Notes: generated from the letters alone by a model not told the origin. Positions 1 to 11,561 are shown, numbered from the stretch's first letter. The stretch is 18,858 nt of DNA from DASVDK01 sp036381125 [NCBI: Thermodesulfobacteriota bacterium] (GCA_036381125.1 DASVDK010000167.1:1-18858), one strand, 5' to 3'. Numbers and translations are program-made.

Positions 1-2504
<2,504 letters not shown>

Positions 2505-2516
2505 GGGAGACGACCC

Positions 2517-2543
2517 CGCGGGGGGCGCACGGCGCCCCCCGCG
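2517..2543 (+). other. Perfect 11-bp hairpin between infB and ylxP
   Basis: The arm 2517-2527 (cgcggggggcg) is exactly reverse-complementary to 2533-2543, with a 5-base loop (cacgg). No T-run follows, so it is not a standard intrinsic terminator. It lies 12 bases after the infB stop and 12 bases before the GTG of ylxP. Possible roles are protecting the 3' end of upstream mRNA, partial attenuation, or limiting ribosome access to ylxP. The inverted repeat is seen directly; the role is inferred. Confidence 0.6.
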
Positions 2544-2555
2544 AGAGCCGCGGCC

Positions 2556-2843
2556 GTGGTCGTGGGTGTGTGTCAGCTCGACGTGATGGTGCACGACAGC
2601 GACTCGCTGAAGGCGAAGCGCAGCGTGCTCAGGCGCGTCATCGCGCGGGTCCACCAGACCTTCCCCGTCGCCATCGCCGAGGTGGGCGACCACGACATCT
2701 GGCAGCGCGCCACGCTCGGCGTCTCCGTCGTCGGCAACGAGGAGGCGCACGTCAACGCCGTCCTCGACAAGGTCGTGAACTTCGTCGACGGCCTACACCT
2801 GGTCGAGATCCTCGACCACCAGATCGAGCTGCTCCATTACTAG
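2556..2843 (+). CDS. ylxP: YlxP / DUF503 family protein
   Basis: This is a small protein of 95 residues, the normal DUF503 size. The family is nearly always found between infB and rbfA, and Bacillus YlxP has been linked to ribosome assembly or translation; its biochemical role is poorly defined. Recognisable features are the MVVGVCQLDV start, the SLKAKRSVLRRV basic segment (about residues 17-28), the highly conserved AEVGDHDIWQRATLGV block (about 41-56) and the C-terminal VLDKVVNFVD...LLHY. The GTG start fits the usual family N-terminus (MVVG). Only a weak gag-type ribosome site is visible, and a strong hairpin lies just upstream, so coupling to infB or modest expression is likely. rbfA follows after 15 bases. 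Confidence 0.9.
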   Translation: MVVGVCQLDVMVHDSDSLKAKRSVLRRVIARVHQTFPVAIAEVGDHDIWQRATLGVSVVGNEEAHVNAVLDKVVNFVDGLHLVEILDHQIELLHY

Positions 2844-2858
2844 CGGCCGAGACACGCC

Positions 2859-3263
2859 ATGTCGTTCCAGAGAAAGCACCGGGTGGCCGACGCGATCAAG
2901 GCGGAGGTATCGGACCTCCTCCGGCGCGGCCTCAAGGATCCACGGATCGGGTTCGTCACCGTCACCGACGTGGAGGTGTCGTCCGACCTGCGCCAGGCGC
3001 GGGTCTACTACAGCGTGGTCGGCAGCCCGGCCGAGCGCGAGGCGACCGAGAAGGGCCTGCAGTCGGCGACCGGCTTCGTGCAGAGCCACGTCGGCAAGCG
3101 TCTCGGCCTGCGCAACACGCCGACGCTCGAGTTCCGGTACGACCCGTCGCTCGAGCAGGGCGCGCGCATCGAGCAACTGCTCAGGGAGGCCCGGGCCCAT
3201 CCGCCCGACACGGAGGCGGACGCCGGCGAGACCGGCCGCACGCCGGAGTCGTCGGAGGGGTAG
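2859..3263 (+). CDS. rbfA: 30S ribosome-binding factor A
   Basis: RbfA is a KH-type RNA-binding protein that acts late in 30S maturation near 16S rRNA helix 1 and is needed for efficient 16S 5'-end processing. The 134-residue product begins SFQRKHRVADAIKAEVSDLL and has the family blocks LKDPRIGFVTVTDVEVSSDLRQARVYYS (about residues 25-52) and LGLRNTPTLEFRYD (about 82-95). These are followed by a short acidic, Pro-rich tail of about 20 residues that looks disordered. ATG at 2859 is the only sensible start, 15 bases after ylxP. Its stop codon lies in the Shine-Dalgarno (aggagga) of the next gene, so the two are likely translationally coupled. Confidence 0.96.
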   Translation: MSFQRKHRVADAIKAEVSDLLRRGLKDPRIGFVTVTDVEVSSDLRQARVYYSVVGSPAEREATEKGLQSATGFVQSHVGKRLGLRNTPTLEFRYDPSLEQGARIEQLLREARAHPPDTEADAGETGRTPESSEG

Positions 3264-3275
3264 GAGGAGCGTCAG

Positions 3276-4283
3276 GTGCCAGTAGATGCCATGGTCCCGC
3301 GGATCGTCGCCGCGCTGCGCGCGGGGGAGCGGTTCCTCGTCGCCTCCCACGTGATGCCGGAGGGGGACACCGTCGGCTCGCAACTCGCCCTCTGCCTCGC
3401 GCTGCAGGACATGGGCAAGTCGGTGGTCGCCTACAACAGCGACCCGATCCCGCGCAACATCCGGTTCCTGCCCTACGCCGAGAACATCGTGGCGCAGATC
3501 GACCCGGAGGCCACCTTCGACGCCGCCATCGTCGTGGACGCCGCCGACCTCTCGCGGGTCGGGCCGGGGCTCGCCGAGGCGCTGCCGCGCTGCCGCACGG
3601 TCATCAACGTCGACCACCACAAGACGAACACCGGCTTCGGCGACCTCCGGTTCGTCGACCCGAACGCCAGCGCCACGGGCGAGGTCGTCTACCGCCTGCT
3701 CAGGGCGATCCCGGTGACGATCACGCACGAGATCGCCGTGAACCTCTACGTCACGATCCTGACCGACACCGGCTCCTTCCACTACACCAACTCGACTCCC
3801 GAGGCCTTCCGCATCGCGGGCGAGATGGTGAGCCTCGGCGTGCGCCCCTGGAGCGTCGCCGAGAAGATCTACGAGAGCAACCCCGCCGCGCGCATGCGAC
3901 TCCTCGGGAAGGTGCTCGGCACGCTCGACGTGACGCCCGACGGCAAGGTCGCCTCCATCGTCGTGTCGAGGGCCGACCTGGCGGTGCACGGCTGCACCGC
4001 CGACCTCACCGACGGGTTCATCAACTTCCCCAGGTCCATCGAGGGGGTGGAGGTCGCGCTCATGTTCCGCGAGGAGTCGGAGGTCGCCTACAAGGTCTCC
4101 TTCCGCTCCCGGGGGAACGTGGACGTCGCCGCCATCGCCGGCCTGTTCGGAGGGGGCGGACACCGCAACTCGGCCGGCTGCCTCGTGCGCGGTCCGCTCG
4201 CCGAGGTCAAGGCGCGGGTCCTCGCCGCGGCCGCCAGCCGCATCGTCTCGGGCCGTGACCCCTTCATGGTCGTCAACTACTGA
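3276..4283 (+). CDS. nrnA: DHH/DHHA1 phosphoesterase, NrnA-type nanoRNase / pAp phosphatase
   Basis: The family degrades 2-5 nt RNA fragments to mononucleotides and often dephosphorylates 3'-phosphoadenosine 5'-phosphate, using Mn2+. The 335-residue protein shows the DHH domain metal ligands: SHVMPEGDTVGS (His25, Asp31), VVDAAD (Asp88), VDHH (Asp113-His114-His115) and ILTDTGSF (Asp164). The DHHA1 substrate-binding motif GGGGHRNSAG lies at about 292-301. The first motif reads PEGD where many relatives have PDGD. The GTG start at 3276 is chosen because aggagga sits 7 bases upstream; an ATG at 3291 is also in frame but badly spaced. Its position between rbfA and truB is common in many bacteria, and it complements PNPase by finishing off the short oligomers PNPase leaves. 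Confidence 0.92.
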   Translation: MPVDAMVPRIVAALRAGERFLVASHVMPEGDTVGSQLALCLALQDMGKSVVAYNSDPIPRNIRFLPYAENIVAQIDPEATFDAAIVVDAADLSRVGPGLAEALPRCRTVINVDHHKTNTGFGDLRFVDPNASATGEVVYRLLRAIPVTITHEIAVNLYVTILTDTGSFHYTNSTPEAFRIAGEMVSLGVRPWSVAEKIYESNPAARMRLLGKVLGTLDVTPDGKVASIVVSRADLAVHGCTADLTDGFINFPRSIEGVEVALMFREESEVAYKVSFRSRGNVDVAAIAGLFGGGGHRNSAGCLVRGPLAEVKARVLAAAASRIVSGRDPFMVVNY

Positions 4284-4325
4284 GACGGGTCACCGTGGGC
4301 CGTCGAGCGAGGCCCGCCAGGCGCA

Positions 4326-4368
4326 CCCCACGGAACCGGAGGTTCCGTGGGGGCCCCGCGCAGGGGCC
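4326..4368 (+). other. Two tandem hairpins in the truB leader
   Basis: The first is a perfect 12-bp stem, 4326-4337 with 4341-4352, closed by the 3-base loop gga. The second is a 6-bp stem, ggcccc (4352-4357) with ggggcc (4363-4368), loop gcgca. They share one base, so both can form only if one end pair frays. They lie in the 97-base gap between nrnA and truB and end 12 bases before the truB ATG. No T-run follows. Candidate roles are a U-less terminator or attenuator, an RNA-processing site, or a translational control structure. The pairing is seen directly; the function is inferred. Confidence 0.6.
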
Positions 4369-4380
4369 GAGCGACCGTTC

Positions 4381-5403
4381 ATGAACCCTCCCGACTCCGA
4401 TCTCCACGGCGTCCTCGTCGTCGACAAGCCGAAGGGGCCGACGTCGCACGACGTCGTCCTGCGGGTGCGGCGCCGGCTCGGCGTCCGGAAGGCGGGCCAC
4501 ACCGGGACGCTCGACCCCATGGCGACCGGCGTCCTGCCGGTGGTCGTCGGCGAGGCGACCAAGCTCGTCCCGCTCCTGATGGAGGGGGACAAGGCGTACG
4601 AGGCCGAGGCGACGCTCGGGATCGAGACCGACACGCTCGATGCCGAGGGCCGCGTCGTGGCGACGACGCCGGCCGCCGCCTGGCCGACCGACCGGGCAGC
4701 GGTCGAGCGCGCGGTGGCCGGCCTGGCCGGCCGGCGGGTGCAGCGTCCGCCCGCCTTCTCGGCCGTCAAGGTGGGCGGACGGCCGCTCCACGAGCGGGCG
4801 CGCGCCGGCGAGTCGGCCGAGGGCGCCCCCCGGGAGGTGATCGTCCACGAGGCGCTCCTGACCGGCTTCGAGCCGGCGCAGGGCGACCGTCCGCCCCGGA
4901 TCCGCTTCCGGGTCACCTGCTCCAAGGGCACCTACGTCCGCGTCCTCGCGGCCGATCTCGGCCGGGCGCTCGGCTGCGGCGCCCATCTGTCGGCGCTGCG
5001 GCGGACCCGCAGCGGCCCCTTCGGCCTGGAGCGGGCGGTGCCCCTCGAGGCGCTCGACTCGGATCCCGGCCGGGCGCGCGCGCTGGCCGCGCTGGTGCCG
5101 CCCGAGGAGGCTGTCGGCCACCTCCCGGCCGTGACCCTCGAGGCCGCCGAGGCGGTCCGGCTTGCCCACGGGCAGGCGGTGCCGCTGCCGGCCTTCCCGC
5201 CATCTGCTCATCCGGGCATCGGCGCCCTCGTGCGGGTCGCGGCCCCCGGACGGCCGCTGCTCGCCCTGGCCGAGGTCCGGCAGGGGCCGGGCGGGGGGCT
5301 CGTGCTCGGGCCGACCCGCGTGTTCGCGCCCGCGGACCGCCGTAACCCCCGAACGGGCCGTGGCTTTACAAGGGGGGGCCGGTCTGGTACAAGAGAGCGT
5401 TAA
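4381..5403 (+). CDS. truB: tRNA pseudouridine(55) synthase TruB
   Basis: TruB isomerises U55 in the T-loop of nearly all tRNAs. The 340-residue protein has the catalytic motif [16 protein letters not shown] with Asp45 as the nucleophile, the N-terminal [17 protein letters not shown] block, and the [20 protein letters not shown] and [15 protein letters not shown] motifs. These are followed by a C-terminal PUA-like region from about residue 245 (HGQAVPLP...). ATG 4381 is chosen because the family N-terminus ([12 protein letters not shown]) begins within ten residues. An in-frame ATG at 4255 would overlap nrnA and add an unconserved extension. No clear Shine-Dalgarno precedes it. The last about 23 residues are very basic (Arg/Gly) and lie past the usual TruB end; their DNA overlaps the presumed rpsO promoter. 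Confidence 0.95.
   Translation: MNPPDSDLHGVLVVDKPKGPTSHDVVLRVRRRLGVRKAGHTGTLDPMATGVLPVVVGEATKLVPLLMEGDKAYEAEATLGIETDTLDAEGRVVATTPAAAWPTDRAAVERAVAGLAGRRVQRPPAFSAVKVGGRPLHERARAGESAEGAPREVIVHEALLTGFEPAQGDRPPRIRFRVTCSKGTYVRVLAADLGRALGCGAHLSALRRTRSGPFGLERAVPLEALDSDPGRARALAALVPPEEAVGHLPAVTLEAAEAVRLAHGQAVPLPAFPPSAHPGIGALVRVAAPGRPLLALAEVRQGPGGGLVLGPTRVFAPADRRNPRTGRGFTRGGRSGTRER
5365..5393 (+). promoter_or_regulatory. Candidate sigma70 promoter for rpsO inside the end of truB
   Basis: TTTACA (5365-5370, 5 of 6 to consensus) is followed by a 17-base spacer and TACAAG (5388-5393, 4 of 6). The next -10-like words are a little downstream, in gttaatattc (5399-5408). The stretch is markedly more AT-rich than its surroundings. 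It would start transcription about 25 bases before the rpsO GTG. A separate rpsO promoter between truB and rpsO is known in E. coli, which supports the reading; it is untested here. Confidence 0.55.
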
Positions 5404-5424
5404 TATTCGAGGAGGAAAGGGTTC

Positions 5425-5691
5425 GTGCTGGAGACTGCACGGAAGCGGGAGGTCATCGAGACCCACCGCCGACACGGTACCGACACCGGCTCGCCGGAGG
5501 TCCAGATCGCGATCCTCAGCGAGCGCATCGGCTACCTCACCGATCACTTCAAGACGCACAAGAAGGACCACGCCTCACGCCGTGGCCTCCTGAAGCTCGT
5601 CGGCCAGCGGCGTCGTCTGCTCAACTACCTCCGCGACAACAACGCCGACCGGTACCGCGCGATCGTCGAGAAGCTCGGCTTGCGCAAGTAG
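5425..5691 (+). CDS. rpsO: 30S ribosomal protein S15
   Basis: S15 is a primary 16S rRNA-binding protein of the 30S platform and contributes an intersubunit bridge. At 88 residues it has the standard length. Conserved features are [23 protein letters not shown] (about residues 13-35), [18 protein letters not shown] (38-55) and [12 protein letters not shown] (58-69). GTG at 5425 is supported by the strong gaggagg (5409-5415), 9 bases upstream. pnp follows 35 bases after the stop, the classic rpsO-pnp arrangement. A short 5-bp hairpin (5691-5695 with 5700-5704, loop tctc) overlaps the stop codon and is too weak to be a convincing terminator, so read-through into pnp is expected. Confidence 0.98.
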   Translation: MLETARKREVIETHRRHGTDTGSPEVQIAILSERIGYLTDHFKTHKKDHASRRGLLKLVGQRRRLLNYLRDNNADRYRAIVEKLGLRK

Positions 5692-5726
5692 GCGGTCTCC
5701 CGCCCATTGAAAATCGAAGAGGGTCA

Positions 5727-7838
<2,112 letters not shown>

Positions 7839-7848
7839 GCGACTGCCG

Positions 7849-7870
7849 GCCGGGCCCGGGCGGGCCCGGC
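7849..7870 (+). other. GC-rich hairpin after pnp
   Basis: gccgggccc (7849-7857) pairs perfectly with 7862-7870 around the 4-base loop gggc. It lies 11 bases after the pnp stop and is followed by tcccgcaacttcaacc, so there is no U-tract. It may slow 3' decay, terminate weakly or be a processing site. The structure is read from the sequence; the role is inferred. Confidence 0.5.
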
Positions 7871-7890
7871 TCCCGCAACTTCAACCGGGA

Positions 7891-7920
7891 CCGCGGGGCG
7901 CCGGCGACGGCGCCTTGCGG
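7891..7920 (+). other. Hairpin ending two bases before the M16 peptidase start
   Basis: 7891-7902 can pair with 7909-7920 as a 12-bp stem (ten Watson-Crick pairs and two G-U pairs) around the loop ggcgac. The ATG of the next gene is at 7923 and there is no recognisable unpaired Shine-Dalgarno. The structure would occupy the whole ribosome-binding region, which suggests either low basal translation or structure-dependent control. Confidence 0.45.
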
Positions 7921-7922
7921 TC

Positions 7923-9188
7923 ATGGTCGGCATGTACAGGAAGACGGTCCTCCCGAACGGCGTCCGCATCATCAGCGAGCAGGTGCCGCACGTCCCCTCG
8001 GTGACGATCGGCCTGTGGGCCATGGTCGGCTCGCGCAACGAGCAGGCCGAGAAGAACGGCATCTCCCACTTCGTGGAGCACATGCTCTTCAAGGGGACGC
8101 CGGGGCGCGACGCGCTGGCCATCTCGAAGGCGATCGAGTCGGTGGGGGGCGTCCTCAACGCCTTCACGACCCGGGAGTACACCTGCGTCTACGCGAAGGT
8201 CCTGCCGCAGCACACGGAGCTGGCGGTGGACATCCTGGCCGACGCCTTCCTCCACTCCACCTTCCTGCCCGAGGAGCTGGAGAAGGAGCGCAAGGTGATC
8301 CTCCAGGAGATCGGCATGGTGGAGGACACGCCGGACGACTGGGTCCACGACCTCTTCAGCGAGTCCTTCTGGCCCGACCACCCGCTCGGCCGGCCGATCC
8401 TCGGCACGGCACCCATCCTGGAGTCGCTCGGGCGCGACGACCTGGTGGACTACTTCTCGGGCTACTTCTGGCCGGAGGGGCTCCTCATCTCGGCGGCCGG
8501 GGCGATCGACCACGACCACCTCGTGCGGCTGGCCGAGCGCCACTTCGTGCTCGAGCGGACGGCGCCGCGGCCGGCGCCGCAGAAGCCGCCGCTGCCGACC
8601 AGGAGCGTCGCCATCCGGCGCAAGAACCTCGAGCAGGTGCACCTCTGCCTCGGCACCGTCGGCATCCCCCAGACCCACCCCCTGCGCGAAGCCGGCTACA
8701 TGCTGAACACCGTGCTCGGCGGGAGCATGTCGTCGCGGCTCTTCCAGGAGATCCGCGAGAAGCGTGGGCTCGCCTACTCGGTCTACTCGTTCCTCTCCAC
8801 CTACGCCGACGCCGGGCAGTTCGGGGTCTACGCCGGCACCGGCGCGGAGAACGTGACGCAGGTGATCGACCTGGTGCTGACGGAGCTGCGCGCCATCAAG
8901 CGCAACTCCATCACGCCGACGGAGCTGGCATCGGCCAAGGAGCAGCTCAAGGGGAGCTTCCTGCTGTCGCTCGAGAGCAGCGACAGCCGCATGGACCGCC
9001 TCGCACGCGACGAGATCTACTACGGCCGCCACTACCCGGTGGAGGAGGTCGTGGCCGACATCGATCGCGTCACCCTCGACGACCTCCATGCCGTGGCCCA
9101 CGAGATCTTCGCCGCCGATACCCTCTCCCTCGCGGTGATCGGTCGAGTCCGAAAGAGCGCCATCGGGGTGGAGCCGCTGTCGCTGTGA
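7923..9188 (+). CDS. M16B family zinc metallopeptidase (processing-peptidase-like, YmxG type)
   Basis: M16 peptidases are clam-shaped zinc proteases that degrade small peptides or process presequences. The protein of 421 residues has one catalytic half and one structural half, the usual M16B length. The inverted zinc motif is HFVEH (His49, Glu52, His53), and the distal ligand is Glu129 in KVILQEI. GTPGRDALAISKAIESVGG and NAFTTREYTCVY follow the motif. The C-terminal half carries GGSMSSRLFQEIREKRGLAYSVYS, so both active-site sides are in a single chain. No signal peptide is visible, so it is likely cytoplasmic. An in-frame ATG at 7932 is an equally plausible start; neither has a clear ribosome site. 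A gene of this family next to pnp is also known in Bacillus and many other bacteria. It ends in a TGATG overlap with the next gene. The physiological substrate is unknown. Confidence 0.9.
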   Translation: MVGMYRKTVLPNGVRIISEQVPHVPSVTIGLWAMVGSRNEQAEKNGISHFVEHMLFKGTPGRDALAISKAIESVGGVLNAFTTREYTCVYAKVLPQHTELAVDILADAFLHSTFLPEELEKERKVILQEIGMVEDTPDDWVHDLFSESFWPDHPLGRPILGTAPILESLGRDDLVDYFSGYFWPEGLLISAAGAIDHDHLVRLAERHFVLERTAPRPAPQKPPLPTRSVAIRRKNLEQVHLCLGTVGIPQTHPLREAGYMLNTVLGGSMSSRLFQEIREKRGLAYSVYSFLSTYADAGQFGVYAGTGAENVTQVIDLVLTELRAIKRNSITPTELASAKEQLKGSFLLSLESSDSRMDRLARDEIYYGRHYPVEEVVADIDRVTLDDLHAVAHEIFAADTLSLAVIGRVRKSAIGVEPLSL

Positions 9189-10105
9189 TGCGTGTCGCCT
9201 CGCTGGCCTCCGGCAGCGGGGGCAACGCGCTCCTGGTCGAGGCGGCCGGCGAGCGGCTCCTGGTGGACTGCGGACTTCCGCCGCGCGAGCTGGCGCGTCG
9301 ACTCGCCCTCACGGGGCGCCGGCCGGCGGACCTCACCGGCCTGGTCCTCACCCACGAGCACGGCGACCACGTGCGAGGGGCGGCGGACGTCGCGCTGGCC
9401 CTCGGCGTGCCGGTCTACGGCACCGCGGGGACGCTCCGGCAGGTCGTGGCCCAGATCGCTCGCCCGGGCCGCGCGGCCGCCGACGGGCGATGGTCGCCGC
9501 CGGTCACGACCGGCCGGGAGCGGGCCAGGCTCGCCTCCCTCGCACGGCCGGTGGCGGCCGGCGAGCCGGTCCGGGCCGGCGGCGTGACGCTCCACCCGGT
9601 GGCGCTGCCGCACGACGCGGTCGAGCCGGTGGCCTGCGTCCTCGACGCCGAGGGGGTGCGCGTCGCGATCGCGACCGACCTCGGTCGGCCGACGGCCGCC
9701 GTCGTGTCGGCGCTCGCCGGCGCCGACCTCCTGGTCCTCGAGTTCAACCACGACACCGCCATGCTGGCGGCCGGTCCCTACCACCCGAGCGTCAAGCGCC
9801 GCGTGGCGGGCGACCGCGGACACCTGTCGAACGCCCAGGCTGCCGAGATCCTCGCGGCCGTCGCCCATCCCCGGCTCGGCGCGGTCTGGCTCGCCCACGT
9901 GAGCCAGGTGAACAACACCCCGGCGCTCGCCCTCGAGGCGGCGCGCGGAGCGCTCAGGCGCCGCCTGCCGTTCGAGGCGGTGCCGGTGGCCTGCCTCGAG
10001 CAGGACGGCGTCCGCGAGTGGTCGCCGGCGGACGCCGGCCGCGGGTCGATGAGCGAGGCGGCGGCGGAGGCCGGCCGCGAGCCGTTGTGGGAGGCGGCGC
10101 CGTGA
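9188..10105 (+). CDS. Metallo-beta-lactamase-fold hydrolase, WalJ/YycJ-like
   Basis: The 305-residue protein belongs to the MBL-fold group near YycJ/WalJ, proposed nucleases or phosphodiesterases. Features are the start MRVASLASGSGGNALLVE, the metal motif THEHGDH (His56, His58, Asp60, His61), ALPHDAVEP, IATDLGR, LEFNHDTAML, GDRGHLSNAQAAEIL and WLAHVSQVNNTP. All the main ligand positions are present. About 30 residues from about 90 to 120 (ARPGRAAADG to ARLASLARP) look like an insertion between the first metal motif and the strand starting PVAAGEPV. The last about 27 residues (from SPADAG) are low-complexity and lie beyond the fold. ATG 9188 overlaps the stop of the M16 gene (TGATG), so translation is probably coupled. 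Its stop sits in a GTGA that may start a 42-residue frame. The function beyond the family is not certain. Confidence 0.88.
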   Translation: MRVASLASGSGGNALLVEAAGERLLVDCGLPPRELARRLALTGRRPADLTGLVLTHEHGDHVRGAADVALALGVPVYGTAGTLRQVVAQIARPGRAAADGRWSPPVTTGRERARLASLARPVAAGEPVRAGGVTLHPVALPHDAVEPVACVLDAEGVRVAIATDLGRPTAAVVSALAGADLLVLEFNHDTAMLAAGPYHPSVKRRVAGDRGHLSNAQAAEILAAVAHPRLGAVWLAHVSQVNNTPALALEAARGALRRRLPFEAVPVACLEQDGVREWSPADAGRGSMSEAAAEAGREPLWEAAP

Positions 10106-10212
10106 GGCGCCGCAGAGGCGAGCGGCCTCAGGCGGTTGGCGGCCCGCAGGGCCGCCGAGGAGCGGAGGCCGGGTTCACCCCGGCCGGAGCGGAGGCCGGC
10201 CGCGAGCCGTTG
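10064..10212 (+). repeat. 24-bp direct repeat at the hydrolase gene end and before purB
   Basis: Bases 10064-10087 and 10189-10212 are identical over 24 positions, 125 bases apart. In both copies the repeat reads AEAGREPL in its local frame, although the two frames differ. Each copy is followed by a ggagg ribosome site, 7 bases, and a GTGA. A third partial copy (gcggaggccgg) begins at 10162 in the same phase as the second. This looks like duplication of a gene-end/gene-start junction. Confidence 0.85.
10094..10113 (+). other. 8-bp hairpin with GUGA (GNRA) loop at a stop/start overlap
   Basis: gcggcgcc (10094-10101) pairs perfectly with 10106-10113. The four loop bases 10102-10105 are GTGA, which is both the hydrolase TGA stop and the GTG of the possible 42-residue frame. 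As RNA the loop is a GNRA tetraloop. A second perfect 8-bp hairpin (10138-10145 with 10149-10156, loop gca) lies 24 bases downstream. The effect on translation is inferred only. Confidence 0.55.
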
Positions 10213-10230
10213 AAGGAGGTGAGAGCGTGA
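10102..10230 (+). CDS. Possible 42-residue peptide bridging the hydrolase and purB genes
   Basis: GTG 10102 overlaps the hydrolase stop as GTGA, and TGA 10228-10230 overlaps the purB GTG as GTGA. The frame is preceded by gggagg with 7-base spacing. The product is basic (RRRRGERPQ near the start), contains AEAG twice, and ends [13 protein letters not shown], closely like the hydrolase end AEAGREPLWEAAP. I do not recognise a family. It could be a real leader peptide that carries ribosomes to the strong purB ribosome site, or merely a decayed tandem duplication that happens to stay open. The precise overlaps at both ends favour translation; the low complexity and GC-rich sequence argue for caution. 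Confidence 0.35.
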   Translation: MRRRRGERPQAVGGPQGRRGAEAGFTPAGAEAGREPLKEVRA

Positions 10231-11561
10231 TCGCGCGGTACAGCCGTCCGGAGATGGCCGCCCGCTGGAGCGAGGAGGCCCGGCTCAGGCTCTGGCTCGA
10301 CATCGAGATCTGGGCCGCCGAGGCGTGGGCCGACCTCGGGGAGGTCCCCCGCGAGGCGCTCGACGAGATTCGCCGCAAGGCCGTCTATCACCCCTCCTGG
10401 CCGGCCCGCATGGCGGCCCACGAGAAGGTGCTCAAGCACGACGTGCTGGCCTTCCTGACGACCGTGGCCGAGGACGTCGGCGACGCGGCGCGCTACCTGC
10501 ACCTCGGCATGACGTCGTCGGACGTGATCGACACCGCCTTCGCCATGCAGCTCAGGGACGCGGCCGACCAGATCCTCGCCGGGATCGACCGCCTCCGCGA
10601 CGTGGTGGCGCGCCGGGCGCACGAGCACCGGCGAACGGTCATGATCGGTCGCTCGCACGGCGTCCATGCCGAGCCGACCACCTTCGGCCTCAAGCTGGCC
10701 GTCTGGTACGACGAGCTGGGGCGGGCGCGCGAGCGGGTCGCGCGCGCCCGGGAGACGATCGCCGTCGGGACGATCAGCGGCGCGGTCGGCACGTTCGCCA
10801 ACGTGCCGCCGGAGGTCGAGGCCCACGTCATGCGCAAGGCGGGGCTTCGCGGCGAGCCGGCCGCCACGCAGGTCGTTCACCGCGACCGCCACGCGGAGTA
10901 CTTCACGGCGCTCGCCCTCCTCGGCGCCACCGTCGAGCGCATTGCCACGGAACTGCGGCACCTGCAGCGCACGGAGGTGCTCGAGGTGGAGGAGGCGTTC
11001 GAGTCGGGCCAGAAGGGCTCCTCGGCCATGCCGCACAAGCGCAACCCGATCTCCTCCGAGAACCTCACCGGCGTGGCGAGGCTGCTCAGGGGCTACGCGC
11101 TGCCGGCCCTCGAGGACGTGGCCCTCTGGCACGAGCGCGACATCAGCCACTCGTCGGTCGAGCGGGTCATCGGTCCCGACGCGACGATCCTCGCCGACTA
11201 CATGGTCCACCGCCTCACCGGCATCGTCTCGGGCCTGGTCGTCCACGCCGACCGGATGCGCGAGAACCTCGAGTCGATGCGGGGCATCACCGCCTCCCAG
11301 CAGGTCCTCCTTGCCCTGGCGCGGCGTGGGGTCGCCCGCGAGACGGCCTACCGCATCGTCCAGCGCAACGCGGCACGCGTCTGGGACGAGAGGCTCACGT
11401 TCCGCGCGGCGCTCGAGGCCGACCCCGAGGTGCAGCGCCTGCTGCCCGCCGGCGACCTTTCCGCCTGCTTCGATGTCGGCTACCATCTCAAGCACGTCGA
11501 CACGATCTTCCGGCGGGTCGGGCTCGATCCGGCCGACGGCGAGGGGAGGGCGGCGCGATGA
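10227..11561 (+). CDS. purB: Adenylosuccinate lyase
   Basis: PurB performs two beta-eliminations: SAICAR to AICAR plus fumarate in IMP synthesis, and adenylosuccinate to AMP plus fumarate. The 444-residue protein belongs to the fumarase/aspartase superfamily. Signatures are the N-terminal [30 protein letters not shown] (about residues 92-103), [14 protein letters not shown] (141-154, catalytic His region) and the signature loop [11 protein letters not shown] (264-274, with the catalytic Ser). The GTG start is set by aaggaggtga (from 10213), a near-perfect match to the anti-Shine-Dalgarno with ideal spacing and the best ribosome site of the window. It opens the purine block and shares ATGA with purC. 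No obvious purine riboswitch is visible upstream. Confidence 0.97.
   Translation: MIARYSRPEMAARWSEEARLRLWLDIEIWAAEAWADLGEVPREALDEIRRKAVYHPSWPARMAAHEKVLKHDVLAFLTTVAEDVGDAARYLHLGMTSSDVIDTAFAMQLRDAADQILAGIDRLRDVVARRAHEHRRTVMIGRSHGVHAEPTTFGLKLAVWYDELGRARERVARARETIAVGTISGAVGTFANVPPEVEAHVMRKAGLRGEPAATQVVHRDRHAEYFTALALLGATVERIATELRHLQRTEVLEVEEAFESGQKGSSAMPHKRNPISSENLTGVARLLRGYALPALEDVALWHERDISHSSVERVIGPDATILADYMVHRLTGIVSGLVVHADRMRENLESMRGITASQQVLLALARRGVARETAYRIVQRNAARVWDERLTFRAALEADPEVQRLLPAGDLSACFDVGYHLKHVDTIFRRVGLDPADGEGRAAR

Noticed and set aside
4255-4380. Upstream in-frame start for truB at 4255
   Set aside because: It would overlap nrnA, add 42 unconserved residues and translate through the hairpins; the family N-terminus begins right after 4381.
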